A stretch of DNA of 64,000 nucleotides from Sapria himalayana (Eukaryota > Streptophyta > Magnoliopsida > Malpighiales > Rafflesiaceae). Of the stretch, positions 38,727-50,500 are shown one piece after another (the first letter of the stretch is position 1; every line of letters starts with the position of its first letter). The DNA is taken from NCBI GenBank assembly GCA_029783825.1, contig JAREIK010010306.1, forward strand, positions 2,501 through 66,500, given 5' to 3'. The notes below the pieces were generated by a model. It worked only from the letters and a program-made list of their open reading frames with translations, was not told the origin of the DNA and ran no database searches. A program made the position numbers and the translations under genes.

Positions 38727-39794
38727 TTATAATAATTATAAAAATTAAATATAATGTAAATTCAATATAAATAATTTTATTAATCGATATTATAATACTC
38801 ATCATAAAATAGATTAATAAACTATTATTAATAATATAGATATTAATTAAAATATATTTCCAAAACTTAAACCGATTCAAAATCAAATTAAAATATATTA
38901 CTGAATAATAATTTTTTATTTTTAAATTTTTGATTCTTATTATAAGCTTATAAATTTTTTTGATGAAGATAAATTATTTAAATTATATTTGTCAAATTCA
39001 TAATTTTATTTTGTAATTAATAGTTCTAAAAAAATAAACTAATAAATAATTAAAATGACTTTTGTAATTATAATGAATACAAATAAAAATGATATTTATG
39101 ATTAATAATTTAGGGTATACCAGTTTAATGGTTTAAGTATTTAGGAGTTTAAGAGTTAAGTGATTTAAGTGTTTAGGGCATTTAGTAATTTATATGTTTT
39201 TTTTATATAATGAAATAACAAAAAAATTATTTTTCAAATTTTTTATCAATTATGAAGGTTATAACCTTTATAAATATAATAATTTTTAAATTTTTTTCAA
39301 AAATGAATACAATATTTAGTTATAATAAACTTAATAATTATATATCATGTAAATTAAAAATAAACAATTTTATTGATAGATATTAATAAACTAAATATAA
39401 ATATAATAATGATCAAAAAATAAATTAATAAATTATTATTTATTGATAGATATTTATATATTATTTATAAATACTTAAACCTTTAAAGATGGTTTAAATG
39501 TTTAAGTATTTAAGGGTTTTTGGGGTTTTGGGGTTTTGGGGTTTAGGAGTTTAATGATTTAAGCGTTTAGGCATTTAGTAGTTAATAGGTTTTATATAAA
39601 CAATAAAATCACAAAAAATTTATTTTTGTGATTTTATCTCATTTTCAAAGATGATAACCTTTAAAATTATAATAATTTTTAAATTATTTTCAAATGTAAA
39701 TATAATATTTTGTTATAATAATCTTTATTATTATATATCATGTAAATTCAATATAAACAATTTTATTGATAAATATTCTAATAATGATCAAAAA
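38727..39794 (+). repeat. Satellite block, second copy of 25776-26838, ending at the inversion
   Basis: Same monomer variants as 25776-26838. It stops at the AATGATCAAAAAATAAA word, where copy A continues with TTAATAATC but this copy switches into the reverse strand. Confidence 0.88.
39514..39541 (+). repeat. G-quadruplex-capable run in the 8-bp ladder
   Basis: Four G runs: GGG, T5, GGGG, T4, GGGG, T4, GGGG. The equivalent place in the duplicate near 26565 has fewer G runs, so this ladder gained TTTTGGGG units. Such motifs can form four-stranded structures; that is general knowledge, not shown here. Confidence 0.8.
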
Positions 39795-39800
39795 ATAAAA
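39791..39800. other. Inversion junction: satellite switches orientation
   Basis: Left of this point monomers read ...ATAATGATCAAAAAATAAA; right of it the sequence is the reverse complement of a ladder (AACCTATAAACCACTAAATG). The two sides share an AAATAAA overlap, so the exact break cannot be placed within these bases. Confidence 0.92.
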
Positions 39801-42800
39801 CCTATAAACCACTAAATGCCTAAAAACATAAATCTCTAAACTCCTAAATGACAAAACCTCTAAATACTTAAACCATTAAACTAGTAAACATTAATAATAA
39901 TTCACAAATCTCATTTTAATATTTATTTAGTATAATTTTAAATTTTTATTTTTATTATTTATCAGTTTATTTTTATAGAAATATTAATTACAAAATAAAT
40001 TATTAGTGAGACATATCTAATTTAAATTAGACTGGTATACCTAAAATAATAAAGAATAAATCTCAATATTATTTTTTTCATTATAATTAATATTCATTTT
40101 AATTATTTATTTGTTTATTTTTATATAAATATTAATTAAAAAATAAATTATGAGTTAGACAAATATAATTTATATAAATTAATTTTCAACAAAAAAATAT
40201 GGATAATCTTTTTAAAAGAAATAAAAATTTCAAAACAACAAATTATTACATAGTAATATATTTAGATTTTTTCTGATTCATTTTAGGTTTTTTTATTATA
40301 TTTTAATTGATATCTATCTTATTAATAATAGATTATTACTTTATTTTTTTGATCATATTTAGAATATTTATCAATTATATTGTTTATATTGAATTTATTT
40401 GATATATAAATATAATGATTATTATAACTAAATATTGAATTCACATTTGAAAAAAATTTAAAAATTATTATATTTTCAAATGATATAACCTTGGAAAATA
40501 TATACAAATAATAAAATTAAATATTCTGTATTTTAATTTTTAAATAAAAAATATAAACCACTAAATGCATACACTATAAAATCAGTAAACTCCTAAGGCT
40601 CGTAATGCCTAAATACATAAACCATTAAACTACTATATACTGCTTAATAATTAAGAAATCTAATTTTTATTTCAATTTATTATTATTTTAAATATTCATT
40701 TTAATTATTTATAAGTTTATTTTATAAAAATATTTATTACAAAATAAATTATAAGTGCGACAAATATAATTTAAATAATTTATTTTTAATCAAAATATAT
40801 ATATATGCTAAAAAAATAAGTAAAATTTTAAAAATTAATTATTATTATGCAGTAATATTTTTTACCTTAATTTTGAATCAATTTGGGTTTCGTAAATATT
40901 TTTTAATTAATATTTATCTTATTATTAATAGTTTATTAATTTAATTTTCGATCATAATTATAATATCTATCAATAAAATTGTTCATATTGAATTTATATG
41001 ATATATAATTATTAAAATTATTATAAGTAAATCTTGTACTCACATTTAAAAAAATTTTAAATATTATTATATTTTCAAAGGTTATAACCTATGAAAATGA
41101 CAAAAATAACAAAAATAAATTTTTTATTATATCATTGTATAAATAAAACATATAAACCATTAAATTCCTAAATACATAAATCTCTAAATTCCTTAACCTC
41201 GAAGCCCCTAAATACCTAAACATTTAAACTCTTATACCTTTAATATAATTTAAATAATTTATAGAAATATTAATTACAAAATAAATTATGAGTGACAAAT
41301 ATAATTTAAATAATATATTTTTAACAAAAAAATATATAAGCTTATAAAATGATGCAAAAACTAAAAAATAAATTATTATTTAGTAATAAATTTTACTTTG
41401 ATTTTGAATCATTTTAGGTTTTTGAATTATATTTTAATTTATATCTATCATATTAATAATAGTTTCTTAATTTATTTTTTGATAATTGATATAATATCAT
41501 CAATAAATTTGTTTATATTTAGTTTATATTATATATAGTAATAATTACTATTATTACTAAATATTGTATTCACATTTTTAAAAAATTTTAAATTTATTAT
41601 ATTTTCAAATGTTAAGACATTTGAAAATTTGAAAAAATATCAAAAATAATTTTTTTATTATTTCATTGTTTAAATAAAAGTTATAAACCATTAAATGCCT
41701 AAATACTTAAATCAATAACTTCTAAATCTCGAAAACCCTAAATAGATAAATTTTTTAAAAAGGTATATCCTAAATAATATATAATAAATCTCATTTTTAT
41801 TTTTTTCATTATAATTTTAAATATTCATTTTAATTATATATTTTGTTTATTTTTATATAAATATTAATTACAAAATAAATTATAAGTTAGACAAATATAA
41901 TTTATATAAATTATTTTTCAACAAAAAAATATAGATAAACTTATTAAAAGAAGAAAAAAATTAAAAAGAAAAAATTATTATATAGTAATATATTTTATTT
42001 TGTTTCTGAATCGTTTTAGGTTTTGTAATTATATTTTAATTGATATCTAACTTATTAATAATAGATTATTAATTTAATTTTTGATCATTATTAGAATATT
42101 TATCAAAAAAAATATGTATATTTAATTTATATGATATATAGATTTAATAATTATTATAACTAATTATTGTATTCACTTTTGAAAAAAATTTTAAAAGTAT
42201 TATATTTTCAAATGAAATAACCTTTGAACATGTGAAAAAACAAAAAAAAATATTTTTTTTATTATTTCTTTGTTTAAATAAAACCTATAAATCATTAAAT
42301 ACCTAAATACTTAAATCACTAAACTACAAAATCCCGATACCGCTATAATAATAATTGTTTAAATGGGTTGACCCTAAATAATAATTAATAAATCTCATTT
42401 TTATTTGTTTTCATTATAATTTAATAAATTCATTTTGATTGTTTAGTTTTTTCTTTATATATATATATTTATTATAAAAAAAATTATGAGTTAAAAATAT
42501 AATTTATAAAAATTATTTTTCATCAAAAAATAGATAAGCTTATAAAAAGATTAAAAATTTAAAAACAAATAATTAATATTAAGTAATATATTTTGCTTTT
42601 CTTCTGAATCATTTTAAGTTTTGATATTATATTTTATGTAATATCAATCTTATTGATAATAGATTTTTAATTTATTTTTTGATAATTATTAGAATATTTA
42701 TCAATTAAAATATTTATATTGAATTTATATGATATATAAATATAATGATTAATATAACTAAATATAGTATTCACTTTTGAAAAAAATTTAATAATTATTA

Positions 42801-44203
42801 TATTTTCAAAGGTTAACCTTTGAAAATATCAAAAAATAAAAAAAATAAATTTTTTGATTTTTTTTTAAATAAAACCTATAAACCACTAAATGCATACACA
42901 GTTAAATTAGTAAACTACTAAACCACGTAATGCCTAAATACATAAACCATTAAACTGCTATATACTACTTAATAATTAATAAATGTAATTTTTATTTCTA
43001 TTTATTATAATTTTTAATATTCATTTTAATTATTTATTAGTTTATTTTTATAGAAATATGTATTACAAAAAAAGTATGAGTGTGACAAATATAATTGAAT
43101 TAATTTATTTTTAATAAAAAAAATATGCGCTATAAAAGAAGTAGAAATTTATAAATTTAAAATTATTATCCAGTAATATATTTTACTATAATTTTGAATC
43201 AATTTGGGTTTCATAAATATTTTTTAATTAAAATATATCTTTTTATTAAAAGTTTATTATTTTAATTTTTGATCATTATTATATTATCTATCAATAAAAT
43301 TGTTTATATTGAATTTATATGATATATAATTTTTAATATTATTAAAACTAAATATTATATTCACATTTCAAAAAATTATAAATTTTATTATACTTTCAAA
43401 GGTTGTAACATATAAAAATTATAATAATTATAGGCAATTTTTTTGTTATTTTATTTTTTTATATAAAATGTATAAACCACTAATGCCTAAAAACATAAAT
43501 CGCTAAACTCCTAACGGCAAAACCTCTAAATACTTAAACCATTAAACTGGTATACATTAATAATAAACTTAAATCTCATTTTAATTTTTATTTAGTATAA
43601 TTTTAAATTTTAATTTTAATTATCTATAAGTTTATTTTTATAGAAATATTAATTAGAAAATAAATAATTAGGGAGACGGATCAAATTTAAATTAAACCAG
43701 TATCCCTAAATAATAAATAATAAATAATAAATCTCATTATTTTTTATTATAATTTTAAATATTCATTTTAATTATTTATTTGTTTATTTATATATAAATA
43801 TTAATTACAAAATAAATTATGAGTTAGACAAATATAATTTATATAAATTATTTTCCATAAAAAAATATACTTAAATTTATTAAAAGAATAAAAAATTCAA
43901 AAACAAAAAATTATTATATAGTAATATATTTTTCTTTGCTTCTGAATCATTTTAAGGTTTGAAATTATATTTTAATTAATATCTATCTTATTATTAATAG
44001 ATTATTAATTTATTTTTTGATTATTATTAGAATATTTATCAATAAAATTATTTATATTGAATTTATATAATATATAAATATAATGATTAGTATAACTAAA
44101 TATTGAATTCACATTTGAAAAAAGTTTGAAAATATCAAAAAATAATAAAATTACATTTTTTGTTATTTTACTTTTTAAATAAAACCTATAAACCACTAAA
44201 TGC
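39796..44203 (-). repeat. 590-bp satellite array, reverse orientation, part 1
   Basis: Reverse-complement monomers, with the ladder landmark (CCTATAAACCACTAAATG and variants) near 39800, 40550, 41155, 41690, 42280, 42880 and 43465. Subtype order in this stretch is the same as at 54180-57221, about 13.02 kb further on. It ends at the hAT insertion in a ladder. Confidence 0.95.
44196..44203. repeat. Left target-site duplication of hAT copy 1
   Basis: CTAAATGC, repeated exactly at 47555-47562. Uninterrupted monomers carry this word once in the same position of the ladder. Confidence 0.93.
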
Positions 44204-47200
44204 TAGGGGTGCTCATGGGACGGGATGGGATGGGGATTACAAATCTCCAGTCCCTTCCCACAGTTCGGAGATTTTTTTTTGAAGATCCAGACCCGTCCAT
44301 AGGTTGAAAATATCGGGACGGGACGGGATATAGATCGGGGATTTTGGGTAGGAGAAAACGGTCCCGGGACGGGACAGAGTTCAAATATTTTTTTTTAATT
44401 TATTTTTTTCAAACTAGCCAAGTTAGTTCATGTCGAAACCTTTTGTTGTACCATTTATCATTCCTTAGTTATGTATCTTTCAAACTCAAATTGGGCCAAT
44501 TTTGTTTTGTCAATTAGGCTGAATACCGCAAACGAGTTCCATGACCTTATCAAAAGCTTTGATGTGCAGAAAATGATAGAAATGGTAAATAGAATGTGAC
44601 CAAGTTGTGTGCTTAATTTGGTTCTTTGTTTTGTCACAAGTTGGCTTTGTTCAGCCAAGTGAAAGTTAACCATAATAGCAATATTACATTTTTTAAACAA
44701 TTACTTAAGATATTAAGGAATAGCTAAAGATGACCACAAACATTGGTAGCAGCAATTACTACTTAAGTAATTGCTAAAATAAGGCAGCTTAATATAACAA
44801 AAAAAATACAACTAATAACAATCATGATAATAATCATTTCAAAGTTCCGTCCCATAACAGCAACCAAAATCCAAACCCAATTAATTATATCTTCTACAAC
44901 TCCTCCCTTTTCTTCCTCCATTGTAGAAGGACAACCAAAGATGAAAACGTGTTAATCATGTAGACATAAATTTCTAAGATGAAAGAGTAATAAAAAAACA
45001 AAATATTACCTTATAAAATTTAATACACCCATTCCAAATTTAGTTGGCCAACTATAGTTGGAAAAATATTTGGATCTTGTGACCCCTCTGAAAATTATAA
45101 TTGAACCATATTTTTATTGAATTGAATTAGTAAAATAAGTAAAAGCGAAATTAAAATTTACAAGATTTGTATACTAACCTGATTCATTATCATCAAGGTC
45201 TTGAACAAATTCTTCAATTTCAATAGGTTTGTTTGAGCTTCACAACCAATCTTTTAGACATATGAGAACTTAAGCTGTAATAGATGTTAAAGAACTTCTA
45301 AATTTATCTAAAGTTCTTCCCCCCAATGCTAAATGTAGATTCGCATGCCATAGTAGATGCTTGGATAGCAAATACATCCCTTGCTACATTTGCCAAAGAA
45401 GGACACCTAACCTCATTTAATTTCCACCAGTTTAGAAGATCAAAATCAATTCTATTTTTTTCAAGTTTGTCCTCCAATTACCTATCCAACTCTTCCAAAG
45501 CTGCAACTTCTTGTTCTTTCTCCAATTCAACAAAAAAATCATCAACATAAGTATCACTACCTTCAAAGAAATCATCATTTTACTTCAACACAGTAGAAGA
45601 GAAATCATCATCTTTTGATTTATCTTCATTTAAATCTTTATAATCATCCATCATCTCATTTAAATCATTTATAACCTTTTTCACCAAATTTTTAGCCAAT
45701 TCCTCTCCATAATGCTAAGTGTACTTAACCTTGAGATATTTGAGCTTATATCTAGGATCCAACACTACTGCTACAAAAAGCATAATATTTGTTGACTGAA
45801 GAGAACCCCAATATTTGTTGAATTTATGCCTCATTTTCATACCCATTTCAAACATCATTGTATCTCTAGTATTTTCACAAAGTTCAATTTTTTTAAAAAT
45901 TCAAATAATCTCAGGAAAATAAACACTAGAGGTAGAATATTATGAGCCAGAAAATTTACAAGTTACCTCATAAAAAGTTTTCAAGAAACGAGAAAAAATT
46001 TTAGCATTTGTTCAGTCTCTCTCAGTTGGAATGTTTGAACCAAACTACTTCAAAAACCATTAGTCTTTGTCCTCCAACTTATCAAATTCTATTTGATATT
46101 TTATTTCAGTTTGTAGCATCAACTAAGTTGAATTCCATCTTGTAGGACAATCTAATTGCAATGAAGATCCATATGTCAAGTTTGCTTCTTCAACACATAA
46201 CTTAAACATATCTAATCTTTTAGGACAGTAAAACATATATAAGAAAATTTTGAATGCTACTCCAAGTGTCGGTAGTCAATGAAACTCTACAATAATGAGA
46301 TGATATGCTATCAAATAATATATTATTTTCCTTCACAAACAAAGAAAAACAATTCCTCAATATAGAGTGCCTAGATGGAATTTTAAATTGAGGCACACTA
46401 ACTTCACGAAACTCATTAAACTCATGCCTCTCAACAAAACAAAAAGGCAATTCATCTTTTATGATCATTTTCACCAAAGCCTCCCTAAATAGTTGTTGAT
46501 CAAATTGCCAACAAGTTAATTTGTTATCCTCTGAACTAGTACCTTTAGTGAAACTCAACAAAGATTATGACTTGTCTTTACCTTTGTGAGCTTCTATTAA
46601 TTCTTTTTTGTGTGGAAATTTTCTACAAGTCTCTCTCAAGTATTTCCATAAACCCGAAGTACCTTGATCATTTTTTGCCAAGTATTCTTTCATACACCAT
46701 ATACAAGCTGCCCTACCAGTTTCATTTCCCTCTTAAACAACTAATATCTCATAAGTTTCCCAAACATCAGACTTATACTTTTTATGAGCTTGAGGTTCAG
46801 ATGTAACTTTACTTTCTTTTACAATTGGGATTGAAGAACCTGGCGTAACAATAGAAGGGTTCATGAAAGGAAGATGATTTGATTTACCAGTACTTTGATC
46901 ATTTGAGATGTGATCATCTTCAATTTATTATATTTTTCGTTTACCGTTGGATTGTGCCATCTGCATTGCCATTAATTAATATGATATGTTAAGCATAAAT
47001 ACATATAAATATTTCAAACAAGCAAGCTCTACAAAACTTACTGTAACACATTCAGCCCACCCATTCGGCCCAACTACAACACCAAAACCAATAATCAACA
47101 AAACTGACTGAGACACATAATAATAATAATTAATCACTCAATTCTCATCAGAAAAAAACCAAAAGGCTGGTTGCATCTGAGACACGGTTGAGGCAACTAG

Positions 47201-47554
47201 ATGTGCGACGGACAAGGGCTAGACCTAACTGAACTAGGCTGGAATGGCGTGAGGCGGCCTGGAACTCATCGGAAGAGAAATAGGTACGTTGGAATTGGAT
47301 GGGCAGTAGCGGAATTGGTGGCATCTTCATGTTATATATATATATATATATTCATGGTTCTAGTATCAGATTTTTTAGGACGAGATGGTTCTTGGGATGG
47401 ATATTGCTTAAGATCTGGAATAGTTCCAAAAATAAAAAATACGTGAGGGAACGAGACAGGAAAAGTCAAAGTCAACAGATTTTCTCAGTCCCGATTCTTT
47501 CGGGACAAGACTTCGAGTCGGGTCGCGAATCTCCGAGTCCCGTGAGCAGCCCTA
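44204..47554 (-). mobile_element. hAT transposon, copy 1 (3351 bp, internally deleted)
   Basis: The left end is TAGGGGTGCTCATGGGAC and the right end, reverse-complemented, is TAGGGCTGCTCACGGGAC, with two mismatches in 18. The target duplication is 8 bp, as is standard for hAT elements. Both subterminal regions are G/C-rich with CGGGACGGGA-type words, in strong contrast to the satellite around it. The transposase relic is on the minus strand. Compared with copy 2 it lacks about 350 bases near 46228. Confidence 0.95.
45174..46972 (-). pseudogene. hAT (zf-BED/RICESLEEPER-like) transposase, copy 1
   Basis: An ATG at 46972 gives MAMQMAQSNGKRKI, then two stops. A BED-type finger follows (WETYEILV...ACIWCMKEY...GTSGLWKYLRETC), in which the usual first histidine of the HxxxC end is replaced by Tyr. 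Next is FDQQLFREALVKMIIKDELPF and SLTTDTWSSIQN. An internal deletion of about 350 bases then joins this directly to KRLDMFKLCVEEANL, so the catalytic-core section with the HILNLIV motif is missing. The C-terminal hAT dimerisation domain is readable at about 45450-45190 (LNWWKLNEVRCPSLANVARD, STMACESTFS). The stop or splice point is at 45174-45176. The protein cannot be active. Confidence 0.9.
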
Positions 47555-47562
47555 CTAAATGC
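47555..47562. repeat. Right target-site duplication of hAT copy 1
   Basis: CTAAATGC, identical to 44196-44203. Confidence 0.93.
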
Positions 47563-50500
47563 ATATAAAGTTAAATCAGTAAACTCCTAAACCCCGTAAT
47601 CCCTAATTACATATACCATTAACCGCTAAATACTACTTAATAATTAATAAATCTATTTTTTATTGCTATTTATTATATTTTTAAATATTCATTTTAATTA
47701 TTTATTAGTGTATTTATTTAGAAATATTAATTTACAAAATAAATTATGAGTTGGACATATATAATTTAATAATATATTATTTATCTAATAAAAATATATG
47801 CTTATAAAAGAAGTATAAAATTAAAAATTAAAAATTATTATCAAGTAATATAAGTTACTTTAATTTTGAATCAATTTGGGTTTTGTAAATATTTTTTAAT
47901 TAATATCTATCTTAATATTAATAGTTTATAAATTTAAATTTTGATCATTATTATAATAACTATCATTAAAATTATTTATATTAAATTTATATGATATATA
48001 ATTATTAATATTTTTATAACAAAATATTGTATTAAAATTTCAAAAAATTGTAAATATTATTATATTTTCAAATGTTATAACCTATGAAAATGATAAAAAA
48101 GTATAAAACTTTTTTTTATTATTTTATTTTTTTAAATAAAACGTATAAACCACTAAATGCCTAAAAACATAAATCGCTAAACTCCTAACGACAAAACCTC
48201 TAAATACTTAAATCATTAAACTGGTATACATTAATAATAAATCATAAATCTCATTTTAATTTTTATTCAGTATAATTTTAAATTTTATTTTAATTATTTA
48301 TAAATTTATTTAATAGAAAAATTAATTACAAAATAAAATATCAGTGAGACAGATCTATTTTAAATTAATCTGGTATCCCTAAATAATAAATAATAAATCT
48401 CATTTTTTCATTATAATTTTAAATATTCATTTTAATTATTTAATTGTTTATTTATATATAAATATTAATTACAAAATAAATTGAGTTAGACAAATATTAT
48501 TTTTATAAATAATTTTTCATCAAAAAATTATTGATAAACTTTTTAAATGAAAAAAAAAATAAAAAATAAAAAATTATTATATAGTAATATATTTTGATTT
48601 TCTTCTGAATCATTTTAGGATTTGTAATTATATTTTAATTGATATCTATCTTATTAATAATAGCTTATTAATTTATTTTTTGATCATTATTAAAATATTT
48701 ATCAATAAAATTATTTATATTGAATTTATATGATATATATTATAATGATTATTATAACTAAATATTCTATTCACATCTAAAAAAAATTTAAAAATTATTA
48801 TATTTTTAAAGGTTATAACCTTTGAAAAAATCAAAAAATAATAAAAATAAATTTTTTATTATTTTATTTTTTTAATAAAACCTATAAACCACTAAATGCA
48901 TATAAAGTTAAATCAGTAACTCCTAAACCTCATAATGCCAAAATACATAAACCATTAAATCGCTATATACTACTTAATAATTAATAAATCTAATTTATGT
49001 TTCTATTTATGATAATTTTAAATATTCATTTTAATTATTTATTAGTTTATTTTTATTGAAATATTTATTACAAAATAAATTATAAGTGCGACAAATATAA
49101 TTAATTAATTATATTTTAATTGATATCTATCTTATTAATAATAGATTATTAATTTATATTTTGGTCATTATTAAAATATTTATCAATAAAATTGTTTATA
49201 TTGAATTTATATGATATATAAATATAATGATTATTATAACAATATATTGTAATCACATTTTAAAAACATTTAAAAATTATTTTATTTTCTAATGTTATAA
49301 CCTTTGAAAATATCAATAAATAATAATAATAAATTTTTTATTATTTTATTTTTTTAATTAACCCTATAAACCACTAAATGCATACATAGTTAAATCAGTA
49401 AACTCCTAAACCTCATATTGCCAAAATACATAAACCATTAAACTACTATATACTACTTAATAAATAATAAATCTAATTTTTATTTCTATTTATTATAATT
49501 TTAAATATTCATTTTAATTATTTATTAGTTTATTTTTATAGAAAAATTTATTACAAATTAAATTATGAGTGTGACATATATTTTAATTAATTTATTTTTA
49601 ATCAAAAAAAACATATGCTTATAAAAGAAGTAAAAATTTAAGAATTAAAAATTATTATCCAGTAATATATTTTACTTTAATTTTGAATCAATTTGGGTTT
49701 TGTAAATATTTTTTAATTAATATCAATCTCTTTATTAATAGTTATTAATTTTAATTTTGATTATTATTATATTATCTATCAATAAAATTGTTTATATTGA
49801 ATTTATATGATATATAATTATTAATATTATTATAACTAAAGATTGTATTCACATTTCAAAAAATTTTAAATTTTATTATATTTTCAAAGGTTTAACCTAT
49901 GAAAATGAGAAAAAATTACAAATTTTTTTTTGTTATTTTATTGTTTAAATAAAACCTATAAGCTACTAAATGTCTAAAATCATAAATTGCTAAACTACTA
50001 AACGAAAAAACCTCTAAATACTTAAATAATTAAACAGGTGTACATTAATAAAAAATCATAAATCTCAATTTAATTATTTTTAAGGATAATTTTAAATTTT
50101 TATTTTAATTATTTATAAGTTTATTTTTATAGAAATATTAATTACAAAATAAATTATTAGTGAGACAGATATAATTTAAATAATTTATTTTTCATCAAAA
50201 AAAATATATATTCTTATAAAATGAGCCAAATTTTTTAAAATAAAAAATTATTATTTAGTAATATATCTTATTTTGATTTTGAATCATTTTAGATTCTACA
50301 ATTATATTTTAATATATATCATTCTTATTAATACTAGATTATTAATTTATTTATTGATCATTATTATAATATCTATTAATAAAATTATTTATATTGAGTT
50401 TACATTATATATAATTATTAAGATTATTATAACTAAATATTATATTCACAGTTAAAAAAATTAAAAATTATTATATTTTCAAAGGTTACAACCTTCAAAA

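Larger units (their letters stand above)
25601..39794 (+). repeat. 590-bp AT-rich satellite array, forward orientation
   Basis: Tandem monomers of about 590-600 bp. A landmark near the end of the 8-bp ladder (ATTTAGTGGTTTATAGG and variants) occurs near 26235, 26612, 27357, 27884, 28476, 29074, 29668, 30262, 30850, 31380, 31965, 32346, 32835, 33580, 34185, 34767, 35360, 35970, 36566, 37166, 37750, 39188 and 39570. Conserved parts in order: the 8-bp ladder, a GGTTATAACC palindrome, ATAATGATCAAAAAATAAATTAAT, an AAATGATTCAAAATC stretch, CTCATAATTTATTTTGTAATTAAT, then TATAATGAATACAAATAAAAATGAG. Spacings of 380-530 or 745 mark truncated or fused monomers. Recognisable subtypes recur in a non-random order. 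The short open frames inside are not called as genes. Confidence 0.96.
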
